Of a stretch of 64,000 nt of DNA, positions 36,316 to 49,900 are shown piece after piece. The stretch comes from Corythucha ciliata (lineage: Eukaryota; Arthropoda; Insecta; Hemiptera; Tingidae). Positions within the stretch are counted from its first letter, which is position 1. Each line of letters opens with the position of its first letter. The stretch lies in NCBI GenBank assembly GCA_038030265.1, contig CM075938.1, forward strand, positions 19,693,009-19,757,008, given 5' to 3'. The position numbers and the translations under genes are program-made. The notes beneath the pieces are model-generated. The model did not search any database and had not been told where the DNA came from. It worked only from the letters and a program-made list of their open reading frames with translations.

Positions 36316-37190
36316 CTGCAGAACGTAATGCAAATCACAAACTACATTGAGTTGCCTCCAGACGATCATTTCGGTCCTAAAATGGCCAACTGTAATCTTT
36401 GAATGCTATTTTTTGGCCTTTTTACGAGAATTATTATGTTTGGAATTGAATTGTAGGGCATTTTGAACAGAAACCTGGACGAAATGCGTCCCCGTATAAC
36501 CTTTCTTGGGACACGGGACATAATAACCGGGACTGGCCCGCGAACCTCGGGACTGTTGATAACCCTAAGCTTCCCGACGGCAAAATTCGACTCGTCGGTA
36601 AGCTCACTCACATGTTGTTGGGTAGCAACCAAATTTTGAAATCGTGAATCGTGAAATGACACCAATTACCAATTTTGGACTGGATCATTGCGAAAAAGCG
36701 GGAGCTATATGCTCGTCTAAAAATTTCGATTCGTTAACAATCGCGGGGGGGGGGGGAGGTTTCGTCAAGTTGTTGGACTGTAAACAATTCTTTGACAGCT
36801 TGTATTGCCTTTATCGTTGATGAACACTACATGTACCAACCAGAGGGAGTTGCGTTCACCTGGTATTAAAAGGTTCCCTATAGGCGGTAGAAATAGGGTC
36901 GCGCGACCCACAAAAACTGGGCAAAATTAGCTTTCCGATTTTCGCCAGCGATAAACAGTCGTAGTGGCACGTGTGCACTCCCGCATAATTGGGTTCTATG
37001 TTTCTCCATGGCCACGGCGAACAGTGTCGCGGAGACCAGCCGACAATTATCGCCAAACTCGACGTCAAACTCGAATCTGACGCACCACCACCACCACCAA
37101 TTTTTGTGTTTTTCTGATATTACCAGACCGAGAGGACCAATACAAATAATTACAAACATGACGAATCAATAAAACCCTCTCCCCTCCCCC
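36316..37190. other. unassigned sequence between island array and right direct repeat
   Basis: No gene recognised. It includes a G run at 36745-36756 and a CAC/ACC-rich tract at about 37080-37100. A minus-strand frame of about 99 codons (36366-36665) has no recognisable domain. Confidence 0.4.
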
Positions 37191-37300
37191 CACACACGTA
37201 TTCTACAAGATGAAATTCCTTCAACTTCAAAGTACGTAAAATCAAAGAGCACTCTCAGAGATTTGACAGGACGTCGAATCAGACGATGAAAGCATTTTTG
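37191..37300 (+). repeat. about 110-bp direct repeat, right copy
   Basis: Partner of 35541-35647. It has the same word order with scattered substitutions and an extra TTTGACAGGACGTCGAATCA-like insert. Flanking sequence outside the pair differs. Confidence 0.85.
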
Positions 37301-40300
37301 AAGAACGAACGAGGGCGTGGAGGGTAGTTTTTTCTCCTATAATACGAGTCCTTCGTACCTACCCTTAGAAATTGGGCTGTGATGATGAGTGGGTGGGTGG
37401 GAGAGGGTGAATTAACCCTCATTTCCCTTTAATAGCTCTAATTCAGAGCAATTTTACAGAAGGTCCTTCAGGATTTTTTGTTGTTTCGTCCTGCCGTTCA
37501 TCTCGAGTCCACCACTACGCTCAAAGCTACCGTTTCTTTCCAAGACCGAGGTCGAGAGAGACTTTTAAAAAGGGGGGAAAAAAGGCGTCTGATCTCGATG
37601 ATGAAACTTTGTGCAGCAGTAAAAAAAAGGAGTGGGAGAACCATAAAAAACGACTAGTCCTACCTGACCAGATCCACTCCACTTTTTTCTCACCCCCCCC
37701 CCCTGCAACACCACTTCTTCATCCATCAACAACCATCATCTCGATCTGGAGCCCCTTCAACTACTCTTCCCCTGCCAGGGCACATCCGAACCCAATTCCA
37801 CCCTCCCCCATCCATCACAACTTTTTCACGACCTCTAAACCAATGAAGGGGAAGTATTTTAAAACAACAAAAAAAGAAAGAACCAGAAAAGAAATCTCGT
37901 TTCTGTAACACCTGCCACGCCACCTGCCGCCTTGAAGAGACTTGAGTGTCTCGCGGGGGGGGGGGGGGCTTTCAGTGATTGGAGCGGTGCTCCGAAGGTT
38001 GTTTATTTTTTTTTTTATTCGATAAAAGGAGACCTTCGTCCAGCGCATTTTAAAAAAGACAAACACAACTTTTCAACCTTGCGTGGAAAAATAAGGGAAA
38101 TGAAAGAAAAGGATTACTGATGGAGGGCGAGGAATTTGAATTTCACCTTTTTAGTACGTTAAAGACGAAGGAGGGGGTGTGGAGGAGAAAGGGATCTTTT
38201 TTACATATTTATGAGCGTAATAAGAGAAAGGAAGTAAGTTCTCAAGGAATTATGAACAAAGTGACTCTCGTAGAGAGAAATACTCTAAAGCTCCCCAAAT
38301 AGAGAAGTGATTCGAAAGTTATGTATACAAGGTTCTAGCGCAATTTATAAAGCTTCATTCCCAGGGGTATCGGAAGCTCTTAATGAGCAGCCCCTGGCTG
38401 GTTAGGGTGTGGTGATGATAGGGGGGAGGGGGTGGAATTATAATCCTTTCTGATCACATACGTATGTACATTGTGCACTGCACGAATAGTTATCGCGTCT
38501 CGTTGTATAGCTGAGACGGCCAGACCAGAATTCGAGACCTGGCAGTACCCCCCCCCCCCCAAGAAGTAACAAAATCGTCGGATTTCTGCAGCTCTACCTC
38601 CCCCCCCCCACACTGTTACACTACCCAACAGTCCACCATACGATTATGTTGCGTTTTTTGTGCAGCGGTAAACCAGTGTTCTATACGGTGGTAGCTTCTC
38701 TCGCGCAGAATTTTCTCTAACCCCATTCTCAGCCCTTTTTTTTTTCACCGCACAAAGCGACTTTTTATTGCCCCTAAATTTTTTCATTTTGTTTCATTTT
38801 TCTCCCATTTACAATGTCCACACTTTTTCTCTCTCGATTCGTGGGTTTCAACGGTGAGAAACGAGGGGGTTTCCTGTAATTAAAAACTCGTTTAACCTTT
38901 CACTTAATTTTTTTCCTTTCCTTTCACAGTTTACGATGGGGGTGGGGGTTTCAAACTAATAAATTTGCAAAATCGTTAATCCCGTAATGAAATGTGAATT
39001 AGTCAGTGTTTTTTGTTTTTAAAGTGGAGCGCCATTTAAAAAAGAAGTAACCCAACCAGCTTATAACAAAAATAAAAAATTTATTTGCTGTTATTGAGAG
39101 CTGTTTGGCGGACGCTAAATTTATTCAAATCAAAGCGTAAAATTATAACTTCCAACGCTCATTATTATAAAATTCTCCGACGTTCTTCCGTTGTTTTACA
39201 AGTCGATTCAGCGAGCACTCGTTTTTAAACAACCCGGGTAATAATAAAAACAAGCGATATTTTCACGTTTTAATAACACTCAAGCCATTTTTGCATTATT
39301 CCAACGTCGATCCAATAACTAACGCGCTCATGGATGGGGCGGGGAGTGGGAATGGTGCAATTCGTGATTTTGTTTCGATTTAAAAATTACGCAACCGCCT
39401 CCCTCTACCGTGATTTTGTTACTCCGTTGCTCAACATTGAAATTCTTGTTATTTGCAGATTTTATGATATTATAGACAAACCATTCACTGAAGTAATAAC
39501 GTACGGGTAGTCCATTCATTTACAGCATGTTGTTCCCGTCGCTGTACCATTATTTTTCATAAAAGGCATTATAACATAGGGTGGCAAACTTTATGAATTC
39601 AAACCGTTTTGTTTGAGACACGCGACCGTGGGATGTATTAAAATGAGATATGGGGAAGGGGTTAATGCGGGACCCACGATACGATGTGTTGTTTTATTTT
39701 TTCTGAAAAGAAGACGAAGAAAAACAAGAAGGAGAAGAAGAAGAACAGGAAGCCGTGCTTTAAGGATGTTCCCACAGAGCTTCTGAGCCGTGCACTTGTC
39801 ATCAATTATACGCCCTCGTATATCAATAGCGAAGAAAAAAAAAAGAGAGAGAGAAAAGAGAGGCGTTTTCACGCGGTTTCGGCGGCTCGCCGCACTGGCA
39901 CCCTTCTCGTATTCAGCGACCATTGGCTGGAGGGGTGGAATGTGAGAATTACGTTGAAGGGCATTGTTTTATTCATTGCCCCAAGAGGATTTTTAACAGT
40001 TTTTAAATGGGTGTGAAACTGGAACAGCCGACACCTTTGTAGGTTAGTATGATGGAATTTCACAACTATGTTTGAGTGCTGGTAAAAATTGGATGGGCGT
40101 GCGGGTTGAGGCGTTTCGCGTAATAATTTACTAATTTTTGGGCCAATTTAATACATTTCCGGGGCTTTATTGAACCCAAACAGTCGAAAAGTTGGTGGCT
40201 GAAGTGAAATCTTCACATGAAAGAAAGGTGAGAACCCACTTCTCTAAATAGCTGAGATTAATCAGAAAGAGCTACTCGAGCGGTTCTGCTCATAATTACG

Positions 40301-40680
40301 GCGTTTTTGGCTCGGTCAGGAGCCACGTCACCGATATCGACCTTGGACTGTCCTAGAGTCAAAGAAAAAGGCTCGAAGTCTCACTGGCCCGCTCAGCGTC
40401 AGAGTCGAGAAAATCGACAGAAATCAATGACAAAAGTATAAAACGCTTATTTGCGGAAACTTTGAGGGACGCTGACGCCGGCCACTCCGGGGTGATTTAG
40501 GGCTGGGAACGACTGTGTTTGTCAATTGAGCATTGCCATAAGAACTCAGGAATTACCGAGTCAGGCTCAAATGTCTTGAAGAAATGTACCTTAAAACGCC
40601 CACTGCAATGAGCCAGACCTTTGTTTCCCCTGTTGCTTGTTCTCTGTGTTCAAACTTAAAGAATTCTGCGTTTTTTGATT
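37301..40680. other. plain region: no gene seen; longest poly-C/G runs
   Basis: C runs at 37693-37703, 38548-38560 and 38600-38609, and a 14-base G run at 37955-37968. A Lys/Glu-rich 110-codon frame (39684-40016) follows an A/G-rich tract and starts at a non-ATG codon, so I do not call it. CCAGAATTCGAGACCTGGC at about 38524 resembles a tRNA B box, but no A box precedes it. Confidence 0.55.
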
Positions 40681-40689
40681 TGATCTTCC

Positions 40690-41705
40690 CCGCAAAATTA
40701 ATTTTTTACGAGACAACCCCATTGAATTGAATTTTAAATTACGGATTCCTGGAAACGTGGATGGAAAGGGGTTTTGCGGATGAGCTAAACTATCTAAATC
40801 AAAGAATTAAAGCAGCCAAACAATCAAAATTAAAGTAACATGACGGCCAAACCGGTGATACTGATTCAACATATAGAGCTGGACCTGTAGGCCCGGAAAA
40901 TTGATAATTTATCGAGCTAGACCAACGACTTTGGTGATTCAATGAGCCAAACTGGGAAATTTGGATTTTCAAAGAGCCAAGGCCGCACAGTGGGGACCTT
41001 GCACATTTTTCAAAAGTTGGTGTTTCTTAAAAGAGGGCTCTTCCGCAAGTCTATTGCTCACATTAAACTTTGAAATCAATCATCAAGGATGCTTTTTTTT
41101 TTTAGCGAATTTTTAAAAATTTTGAGTGGGGGTTCAATTACGTCAAAACTTATTTGTTGAAATGGATGTTGCGGGGAAGAGGGGGTAATTTCCCGTCGCA
41201 CCATCCATCCCCTCAAGAAGAACTTTAAACTTTTTTTAAAAATCTTAAAACAAACCAACCGGATTGCAATTTTCGTTGTGTTCCTTCAGTTCACGAGTCG
41301 AATCACCGGTATGCTTTTCTCCCCAATCTCAGATTCATGCAAGTTCCCCAATGGTTTTTATAAGTGCGACATTTGGGTTTATAGGCAGCTCAGCCTGGGG
41401 ATATTGGTAATTCAAGGAGCCAAACTTGCAAAATTGTTTTTTTTTCATGGGCTAGTCCCACGAAATTAGGGGTTTTGAGAGCTGGACCAGCGTAATTTGG
41501 GATTTTAGAGAGCTAGACCAGCGTAATTGGTAATTTAAGATGCGAGTCATTGCCGCGAAATTGGCAATTTATGGAACGAAAACCACACATTTTGGTTTCA
41601 AGAGAGTTTGACCCGCGAAATTGTTAATTTCAGGAGCCAAAGAAGAGGAGTTCCAGTTTTTAAAGAGCTAGATCAACGAAATTTGTGGTTTTAGAGAACT
41701 AGACC
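40690..41705 (+). repeat. 31-bp island repeat array, orientation A
   Basis: Units AGCTAGACCAACGACTTTGG, GAGCCAAACTGGGAAATTTG, GGAGCCAAACTTGCAAAATT, AGCTGGACCAGCGTAATTTG and TTGACCCGCGAAATTGTTAA at about 30-bp steps. The segment 41000-41280 is poor in units. It passes directly into the second repeat family at 41706. Confidence 0.65.
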
Positions 41706-41890
41706 TGCTAATAGTCCTCATCAGTTTTTTTTCCATAGTGGAAGCGCTTTTTCTCTAATTCAATTTTAGCCGTGAATTAGCACTTTCCCGTCATTTTAGC
41801 CCCGAATGGTCGTTTTATATCAATTTTCGCAGCGAATTAGCGTCTTTTTTCTCTAACTTTGCCGTGAAATGGGCGCTTTTTCTTCATTTA
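41706..41890 (+). repeat. second 30-bp degenerate repeat family (GCCGCGAATTAGCGC)
   Basis: Units AATTTTAGCCGTGAATTAGC, CATTTTAGCCCCGAATGGTC, AATTTTCGCAGCGAATTAGC and AACTTTGCCGTGAAATGGGC, separated by pyrimidine-rich spacers ending TTTTCTC, at steps of about 30 bp. The same family recurs at 63640-64000. It shares the CCGCGAA core and unit length with the main island repeat. Confidence 0.75.
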
Positions 41891-42001
41891 CACTTAAAAA
41901 GATTCACATCAGCACAGCTAAACAGCTGGTGCTGAGTCAACTGTTTTTAAAATTAAGTACGAACCATCAGTTCCGAAATACAGTATAGAAGAACACAACC
42001 T

Positions 42002-42160
42002 TGTTCACACTGGTCGAGCAATTTAGTCGAGTTTAGTAAATCGCGACTTGCCACTAAACTAAAAATCCTTCTCACTGATAGGGACTTGACTAAATAGTTG
42101 GTGTTCACACTTGTTTAGCAAAACTAATCTACTCGACTGAAATACTCCTCCAGTGCGTGT
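42002..42160. repeat. imperfect inverted/direct repeat cluster, possible decayed MITE
   Basis: TGTTCACACTGGTCGAGCA (42002) recurs directly as TGTTCACACTTGTTTAGCA at 42102. CAATTTAGTCGAGT is partly complementary to ACTTGACTAAATAGTTG at about 42085-42100. The TTCACAC words recall the GTTCACA ends at 19016 and 46021, but no complete element can be drawn. Confidence 0.35.
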
Positions 42161-42169
42161 ACGAGGCTT

Positions 42170-45100
42170 TAGCTCGGTGCCCTCTAGTATCAACGCCCCC
42201 CCCCCCCTGTGACCGCGGAGGCTATTGCTATGCCCCTGCATCAATGCTGGACGACACATACATAATGTTTACCCGCTTGGCTCTGATGCACAAATAATGC
42301 AAATTTCGGAATTTGTTCAAAATAATGGAAGTTCCTGTGACGGACCGGTGAGGGGACCTGGATATCTTGTCGAACTTGCTAAGGTCCGAGGCTGTAGAAT
42401 CCCCCTCACCTGCACCCCCATCATTCCTCTCGCTACAGTAACAAAAATGCACGTGATGCGTTTCGAAAAATTCCTGTTCCGCCCACTTGTTTTAAAGTTG
42501 TCCACGCGCCTCTCTCTTCAACGACTGCCATTTAAATAAAATTAAAAAGCGTTTTATTCAAATAAAATTCAACCTTGTCCATCAAGTCTTACAAACAGTC
42601 GCTGTCTTTCGAGGACAAACTCTCAATTACACTGTAATCCCGTGCAGTCGCTCCCATCTATTTTACTATTTATGCGTGGTAAATCGCCATATAAAAACGT
42701 AGAGCCCCACACCCCGTTTTAAATTGCAGTTTAAAACCCTTGAAATGAGAAAGTCCTTGACGCCGGACAGAACGCCCTTATTGAAACAACAACAAAAAAA
42801 CATTTCAAATGCGTATCGACACGTTAAAAACAAATAAAATTAAATTAATTTCTTTCGCGATTATATTATTCAAATCTTATGTGGGTCGTTGTTGCAATGC
42901 GCATAAATTTATCTGAGCGCCACACAACAAAAATGGGCGGGTCGAGGAATTCGGGGTCATCAACAAGAAAAAGAAGTCTTTAAAAGGAAACTTATTTGAA
43001 CGACCGTGTAAATTATTTCTAGGTCTATAAATCACCTTCCCCCACCCGATTAACAAAAACTTAAAATATGTTCCTAAATCTTATTTTGTGAGATGTCCCC
43101 GATTGAAAAGCCACCCTTGGTCATCGAGAAATTGCTAGGGCTCCGATTCATTTCAGCCCCTTCATCTCTCGCTCAGCCCTCTGATTTTTAAATAAAAACC
43201 AACAAAGACCCCCCTCCCCTTCATCATCAATCACCAGAAGCACATGTAGAAAGAAAAAACTGTAAAGGAGTTTCCCTCAAAAAGGAGACATAATAAGAAG
43301 AAAAAGAGCACCCTCTTTCATGTTGTGATGACGACGATGATGATGAGTAGTGGGGGGGGGGGTAGTGATTAGATAAGAACTCTTCTTGCAATCCACTTTT
43401 AACTGGTTTTTTTTTTGGACTTGTCCCGTCGTCCCCTTTACCACCAAGCCATACACCAACCTTTTTTTGTTCCGTCAATTTTATTTTTTTTCCAGCTTTT
43501 CCTAAGAGAGGATCTTCTTTTCTCCGGCAAGCTCAGGCGTGAGAGGGGGGGCTTCGAAGCTCTTATGTGTGCGTGATGCAAGGGAAAGGACCTTTTTTGG
43601 TCGAGCGCTCTATCTAATCCTATTGCTTCTTCTTCGTTTTTTTATTTTTTTTTATTTTTTGAAAAGGGCTTTATTAAAGAAATCGACTTCTCAAAGCATT
43701 CAACCCTTTTTTCCCCCAGCGACACGCGTGATCCCTTTTCACCACTAAAAAGCGTATTTTTTTGAGGGAAAAATCGAGAAAAAGGTTTAGTTGTGAAGTC
43801 ACAAATTCAATAACTTCTCCTTTTGAGTGTTTGTGTGTCTTTTTCTTTCGCTATTCGACATTGAATAGTTCGCCTTCATCACTTTGGACAATTTCATCGG
43901 TTTCGACTGAACGCACTCTCGTTACATTGCGGTGGCCTGTGGTGACTGGTGAGCTTCCATGTGTGATGAAGGGGGGGGGGAAGGGAATTAATGAATAAAA
44001 ACAAAGTAAAAACGACGACGAAGAGGAAGCGGGCTGTGGCTTTGAACAGTTTTTAAACATTCCATAACGAGCCCCATGTGGCTTTATATCAGCTTGTCTG
44101 GCAGTCAACGCCCCAGCCATTACACCGCCCCTTGGGGTCGTGGTGAGAGTGGGAGAAAGAGGGAAAACGACATCATTTTTTTGTTGTTGTTGAAAAAAAG
44201 TTACACAACTCTTTCATTTTACCGAGAACAAACAAACAATTGAATGAAACAACTTCTGATTCCATCGTTAATTATTCGTGAGGGGGAGGGGGGGCAAACT
44301 TTCAAATAATAATTAAGGGAATTTCGAGCCACAATGCTCTCATTGAAAACTCTTCCCGTAACGTTAGTGGGTGGCAACGTGGAAAATGCCACGAAATTGT
44401 TTTACTTCTCAATTTCATTGCCTGAGGAACACGAGTGAGCGGGGGATAGACAAAAAAACTTGGAAGTTTAGAGGATAATTTTTACAATTTATTTTCTATA
44501 AGTCTATCTTGTTCCACGTTACATAGACGTTCCCACGAATAACAGCTGGCAGATATTACCGAGAGGGAGGCAAACAGAATAAAAACCCAAATCACTTGTC
44601 TCTTTTTGGGAGTCTGTGTCTCTCTATTTTTTCTTTTTTGTACCACCAGAACCTTCAAAGAAGCTCATCATCGGGTTCCTTAGGAAAAAACAACAGCAGG
44701 TGTAGTTTCAACTTTGTTTTTTTGTTGTTGTGTTCTGTTCATCGTCCCTTGGGACTGGCGGGTGGGCGCTCCCTCCCCACCATTCCTAGTGTACTGATTT
44801 CACGATAAAAATTAAAATAGGAAACACTTTGTAATCAACAAATAGTATGATTACAACTAGGTATAACACGCGTGCACCCATAAAATGGGAAGTTATTGTC
44901 TGTTGGTTCTGTATGGAGAGGCGACTCCCCCCCCCCTCCTCGATGAAGGTTTACGATGACGATGAAATGGCTGCGGTGATTGCCAGGGGGCGGGGAGGGT
45001 AACCACCACCGCAATGTCGAAAATTAATTCAATTTCACGCTTCGGTATCGCATCCTCTTGTTTATCCCCCGCGCGATATTATTCAACGTCATTGCTCATT

Positions 45101-46017
45101 TATACAGTCGTCTCAAGGGAACATTTTTGTTGTTACCTATTTCTGTCCCCCACGGCACCTTGTTCTCAACCTTGTGGGGATTCCCTTCGGGAGTTGGACC
45201 CGATCCAAACATTACTAAAATCTTAGACGGCAGACAGCTGACACTGGTGAGCGAAAAGGGGGACGAGACGAAAAATAATCTTTTCAACTCAAAGGGAAAG
45301 AATTTCCTCGACATTTTGCGGTCCGTTAAACATCTCAATCGCATTATAAAATTGATTATCCAATCGATTCCAGAAACTTTGATTTAGATGCGAAGTCAAC
45401 CCTTCACTCCGCCCTTTCTATCAGACTTTATTCAACCCACGGCTTTTTTTTTCTCTCTTTCTTTTTTGAGTCTAAACCGTTTTTATTGCGGGCTCAAGGG
45501 AGGAGAATATCGTAAACAGTTGATTGAATTTTGTGGAACTTTTCGAATCGAGCTCTTTTTCCTGAAAATAGAGGGCGGGGTGGGTGTGGGGAAACATGCT
45601 GATGGAGAAAGATTCAGCGCTTTGAAGGCATTTTTTAAATCTTCACGTATACTATTTTGTAAGCACCGCGAGCCGCCCCGCAAGTCGGCGTTTTTAAATT
45701 GATTTAACTGAGTCGTCGTCGTCGTCGTCATCGTCGTCGTCGGGAGGAGTTAAATTGGAAATGGTCCAAACTTGTTATGAAAAGGACTGCAATGAAGGGG
45801 GCCCCTACCGTTTGAGCGTATAAAAGACTGAAAAGAAGCGTTGTGGAAGACTGTGGCGGGGGGGTTATAAAGTCGGAAAATCGCCGAATAAATTAAGCGC
45901 GCATAAAACGAGCAACAGTGGCGATTATGCGGCTAAAGGCATCGAATGGAGAACAACGCGAAAGACGCCGGATAAATTCACAGGTTTCCAGGGTCTTTTT
46001 TCTTGGCAAGTATTCCC
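42170..46017. other. plain region: no gene seen
   Basis: C runs at 42196-42207 and 44927-44936, G runs at 43352-43362 and 43971-43980, a GATGAC-rich tract at about 43327-43347 and the GTC microsatellite at 45712-45742. Frames of 100-137 codons (for example 45058-45387 and 45388-45702) show no domain. Confidence 0.55.
45712..45742. repeat. (GTC)10 microsatellite with one interruption
   Basis: GTC trinucleotides run for about 31 bp with one CAT interruption near 45729. Confidence 0.9.
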
Positions 46018-46020
46018 TAA

Positions 46021-46172
46021 GGCACCGTTCACAAGCTCTAATGTTTGCGTTCTGTGGAGTCTATGATTGCAACCAAACGAATTTATTCCCTCGAAAAATG
46101 AAGCATTTTGATTGGTTGCATATACTCCAGAGTCCACAGACGCATAACATAATATGGTTTGTGAACAAAACA
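46021..46172. mobile_element. MITE of about 150 bp with long inverted arms
   Basis: After TAA (46018-46020) the left end reads GGCACCGTTCACAAGCTC. Arms pair through TGTTTGCGTTCTGTGGAGTC against the complement of GACTCTGGAGTATATGC-type words (TCCAGAGTCCACAGACGCAT), and GATTGCAACCAAA against TTTGATTGGTTGCAT. The outermost right end is decayed (GTGAACAAAACAAT instead of GTGAACGG...). The TAA and end sequence suggest a PIF/Harbinger-like family shared with the orphan end at 19016. Non-autonomous. Confidence 0.7.
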
Positions 46173-46189
46173 ATACAACAACATAAAAA

Positions 46190-46965
46190 ACAATTTAAAA
46201 CATTAAATTTTCGTGGGCCTGGCTCTTCAAATCACTCATGTCGCGCGTTTGTCATTGGTATGACTCCCAAAAACACAAAATTTCGCGGGTTTGACTCCTC
46301 AAATCATCAATGTCGGGTGCTTTTCTCTTAAAAAAGCAAAAAAAAAAAAAACAACCTATTTCGTGGGTTTGTGTCCCAAAATTATCAGTTTCACGGGCAC
46401 ATGGCTCTCCAAATCACGGCATTTCCCGGGTTGGGCTCTTTTAGGCGAATTCCAATTGCAAAAAAATCAGCTCCGGAGGCGAACATTTCCACCCGTCTTC
46501 CCTGTTTTATTTCATAAATATATTATCGGAGAGGACGAGTGGAAATACTCGGTGCCAGAGACAAAGATGCAAATGGAATTCGCTGTTTAATAAATCAATT
46601 TCCAGGGCTTATGGACCTTTTAAAACAAAACATTTTCACGGGGTTTCACCCCTCAAATTTTCCTTTTTCACGGGCTTGGCCCCTGATATTGCCAATTATG
46701 TGGGTATGCTATAAGACGCTCTAAAACACCATATTTCGCGATTTCATCTTATGAAACCCCAATTCGTTTTTTAAAATCCAATTTCATAGGCTTTATTTTT
46801 ACCCTAAATCTTGGATTTGGGCCCTAAATTTACCAATTGAGTGAGACAGAAGTCTTGTTTACTAATCATTTGCATCGATTTTGCTCTTACAAAAACCATT
46901 TTCGTATGGGGTTGGCTCATTGAGAAATCTAAATTTCGCGGAATTGCGACTCCGGGCACCCACTT
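46190..46965 (-). repeat. 31-bp island repeat array, orientation B
   Basis: Units AATTTTCGTGGGCCTGGCTC, AAATTTCGCGGGTTTGACTC, TATTTCGTGGGTTTGTGTCC and CATTTTCACGGGGTTTCACC at about 31-45 bp steps. The middle (46440-46600) is poorly conserved. Confidence 0.7.
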
Positions 46966-49900
46966 TGGCATAGAAAACGGTCACAAGTTACGTATAAGCA
47001 TGCGCATATAATCGTTTACTAATTCTGGTGTGAGACGGCTAGAAAAAGTTCAATATCGTGGGCATTCCAGTAAGAAAACTACGGGTTCGCCTTCACGAGA
47101 GTATAGTCGCTTCAGATACCGACTTTTGGGCTCCACGAAAGCCGTATAGACCCTCAGAAATTAAATGACCGACACAGAAACCAGACGTTACCCCGTGAAA
47201 CTTTTTCTATTATGTTCATCAGTGGTTCAAAAGCTTTCGCAATGATGCCCGAAAATCTGGCTATTCTCGCATGCAACGGGAGAAAAAATCGGGAAATTTT
47301 ATCGTATCCAGCCAATGTCACCGTAAAGTCATAATTTTTCGGCTGTGCGACTGATAGAAATATTATAGTCTCGGTAGTTGACTATAAAATTCGACAAAAC
47401 TAAAAAAAAAATCAATGAGATGCGTAGCTTTCCTCTGGAACCCCCGCATAACCATTTTCCAGTTCAAAATTTAGTCTTTGGAGCTTTAGATTCGCCTCAA
47501 CATTGCATATAATTTCATTCTTAAGTCATTCCTTACACCCCACTCTATCATCAAATGAGACTAAAGTACGGCTGTGTCCCAACAGAATAAAACGTCAATT
47601 CTGTCAAAAACTTGTAACAGTAATAGTAGTGTGAAAGTAGCCGTGAAATGTGTCCCGCAGAGATTTGAAGATCCATGGACGGAGACGTTATAGACGTAAA
47701 TGGGCTTTTATACGGCGAATAATGATGAAAATACGGCGACGCGACAACGGAAAATAACTTCTCCTGCACACCCCCCGCAGCAAGGAGTATAAAGTTAACG
47801 GGCGGGCTTATTTCTATTGGGGCGAGTGGCGTTATTGTTGGAAACACTTCTAAAGACTGAAATTGAGCAGATTTCCTAGGTGTTCGACAAGTTATTAAAA
47901 AAAAAAAAAAAAAAAGTTTTCGAGTGTTGGCTTGCTCCGAAGACGGGAGCCCGCGTCCTGGAATACTAACAAACGCATGTTCAAAGCGTATACCAGCACG
48001 TTAAGACTTCGATTCTTCAAGAAAACTTTGTAAGGGGTCGTCGGCGGCGGCGGCTGGGGGGAGTTGTATTCAGTGAGTGTTCAAGCACTCTACGACAAGA
48101 AGTAAATAAATAAACGAACGAGAGAGAGAGAGAGAGGAAAAAAAGCGTTGCCGTGTAAGGAAAAGGGACGTGATTGACGTAAATTTTAATAAGTCTGAAA
48201 AGTTGTGATGGAGGAAGAGAAAAAGGAAGATCTCATCACTTCAAGGAGAAAGGTCACGAAAAAGCGAATTCACTTTTAAAAAGGGTAACAATTTTACCCC
48301 CTAAATTCTATGATCGGTCACTATTCCCTGGGAGATTCTGTCAAATAAAATTTAGATGAAGAGCAAAGTTGAGTGAAGCACAGGTACTTCAAAATTTATA
48401 AACTTTTTTGTGTTTGTTTTCCAGAGGGTAACAACAATAAAAATCATTATATGAGGGGGGAGCATATTTTATACTCGAAGGGGGGAAAGAAAAACAATTT
48501 AAATGCATAACGCCGGATTTATTCTACTTTTAAGCTCAGATTGTCGGCGCGGAAGCTTCTTTTATTTTTTCACGGTAAAAAATGTATAAAACGGCACGCG
48601 GGGCGAACACAATGAAAAGTTTAAAGTTCACCCTCTTCTCTTCTTGAAACTCTCTCGTTCAATGTACACAACATTACAGAGATACTATAAAAACGAGATA
48701 ACCTTGGAAAAAATTAGAATCGGAAATAGCTTTTTGGCGAAATTGCCCGCTATTGGGCCCCAAGGGGGTGGGGGTTCGGTGATAAATCGTGAAACTCACC
48801 GGTACTATCGTATCCAGATCCAAGACAATTTTGAACAATTAAACACTTCACTCATACACATTTTTCGCAGTCCCCAACCATTAAAACCGTAAAATCCGTG
48901 TTAGGTACGGGGTTTGCTGGGGTGGGTTGATTTACACCAAAAATCAAACCGACAAAATTTTGGCACTCCGAAATAATAATAAAAAAAATGGGACGATCGC
49001 GAAAACTTTTTTTCTTTCCCAGCACCGAAGGACGGGACGTTACAATAAATCCGATTATGCGCTCAAGGCATCCAGAACGCGACTGAGCGCCAATAAAGAA
49101 GTAGGGATGCTGCGGGGGGTAGAAGATGATGGAGTGGAGAGGGGGCCTTTCTTTTCAAACGTTTCAACGTAGCATTAAAGTACAAAATAAAAATAGATTA
49201 CGATGGAAGGGGTGGGGGGAAGACAAAAACTGGACTCCGAGTGTTGAAGAAGAAGTGGAAACTGGATCTAGGTCCTGGTGGTGAAGCCCCCAGCCTCCAC
49301 AGTGGTTTTTAAGGAATCCTTCGACCCTGTACGGTGGCGCTCTTCCACTTCTTGCACGAGGAGGTCGTGTGCGTCTTGGACTCTTGCGAGGAACAAGTTG
49401 AAGAACAAAATAGTGGGGGAAAGAGGCACACGACGTCCTGGTGGAAGGCGAGGCCTTTTTTTTTATATTCTTTTCTGAGGAGTAGTGAGGTCCTTCTATA
49501 GCTCCTCGTATTCAGATCATTACTACCGGGAGGGACAAGTTTTGCGTGGGTTCGGATGCTTGGGGGGGCGGGGGGGAGAGAGATTACGAGTTTTTTTCTT
49601 GGGCTAGGACGAAAAAAAAACCATAAATTATATCGGCCAACCCTTTTCAAATTCTCAGGATATTTCCAGAATTGCACGATAAATAGAGGTCCTGGTTTCG
49701 ATCTAGTTAAAAAACGACCCTCGCAAAAGGGTTGTAGTGTTACTGAGAAAGATGACGGGAGGGGGAAAGAAAAGGAAGAGTTAAAGTGAAGGTAAAAGTT
49801 AAAATTGCGACTCGTAAATCATTGCTTTCTGTTTATCTGCTCAGGACCCCTTAGAAACTCTCCCCCTCTACCAACCCTCAACCATCCTTTTACAACTCGA

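Noticed and set aside
35541..37300. LTR retrotransposon
   Set aside because: The direct repeats lack TG...CA ends, and no primer-binding site, polypurine tract or gag-pol frame lies between them.
38508..38545. tRNA-like B box (GAATTCGAGACC)
   Set aside because: No A box at the right distance and no cloverleaf; probably chance.
39684..40016. Lys/Arg-rich 110-codon frame
   Set aside because: Composition follows an A/G-rich tract and the start is not ATG.
47897..47915. LINE or processed-pseudogene tail (19-base A run)
   Set aside because: No reverse-transcriptase or gene-derived sequence precedes it and no target duplication is visible.
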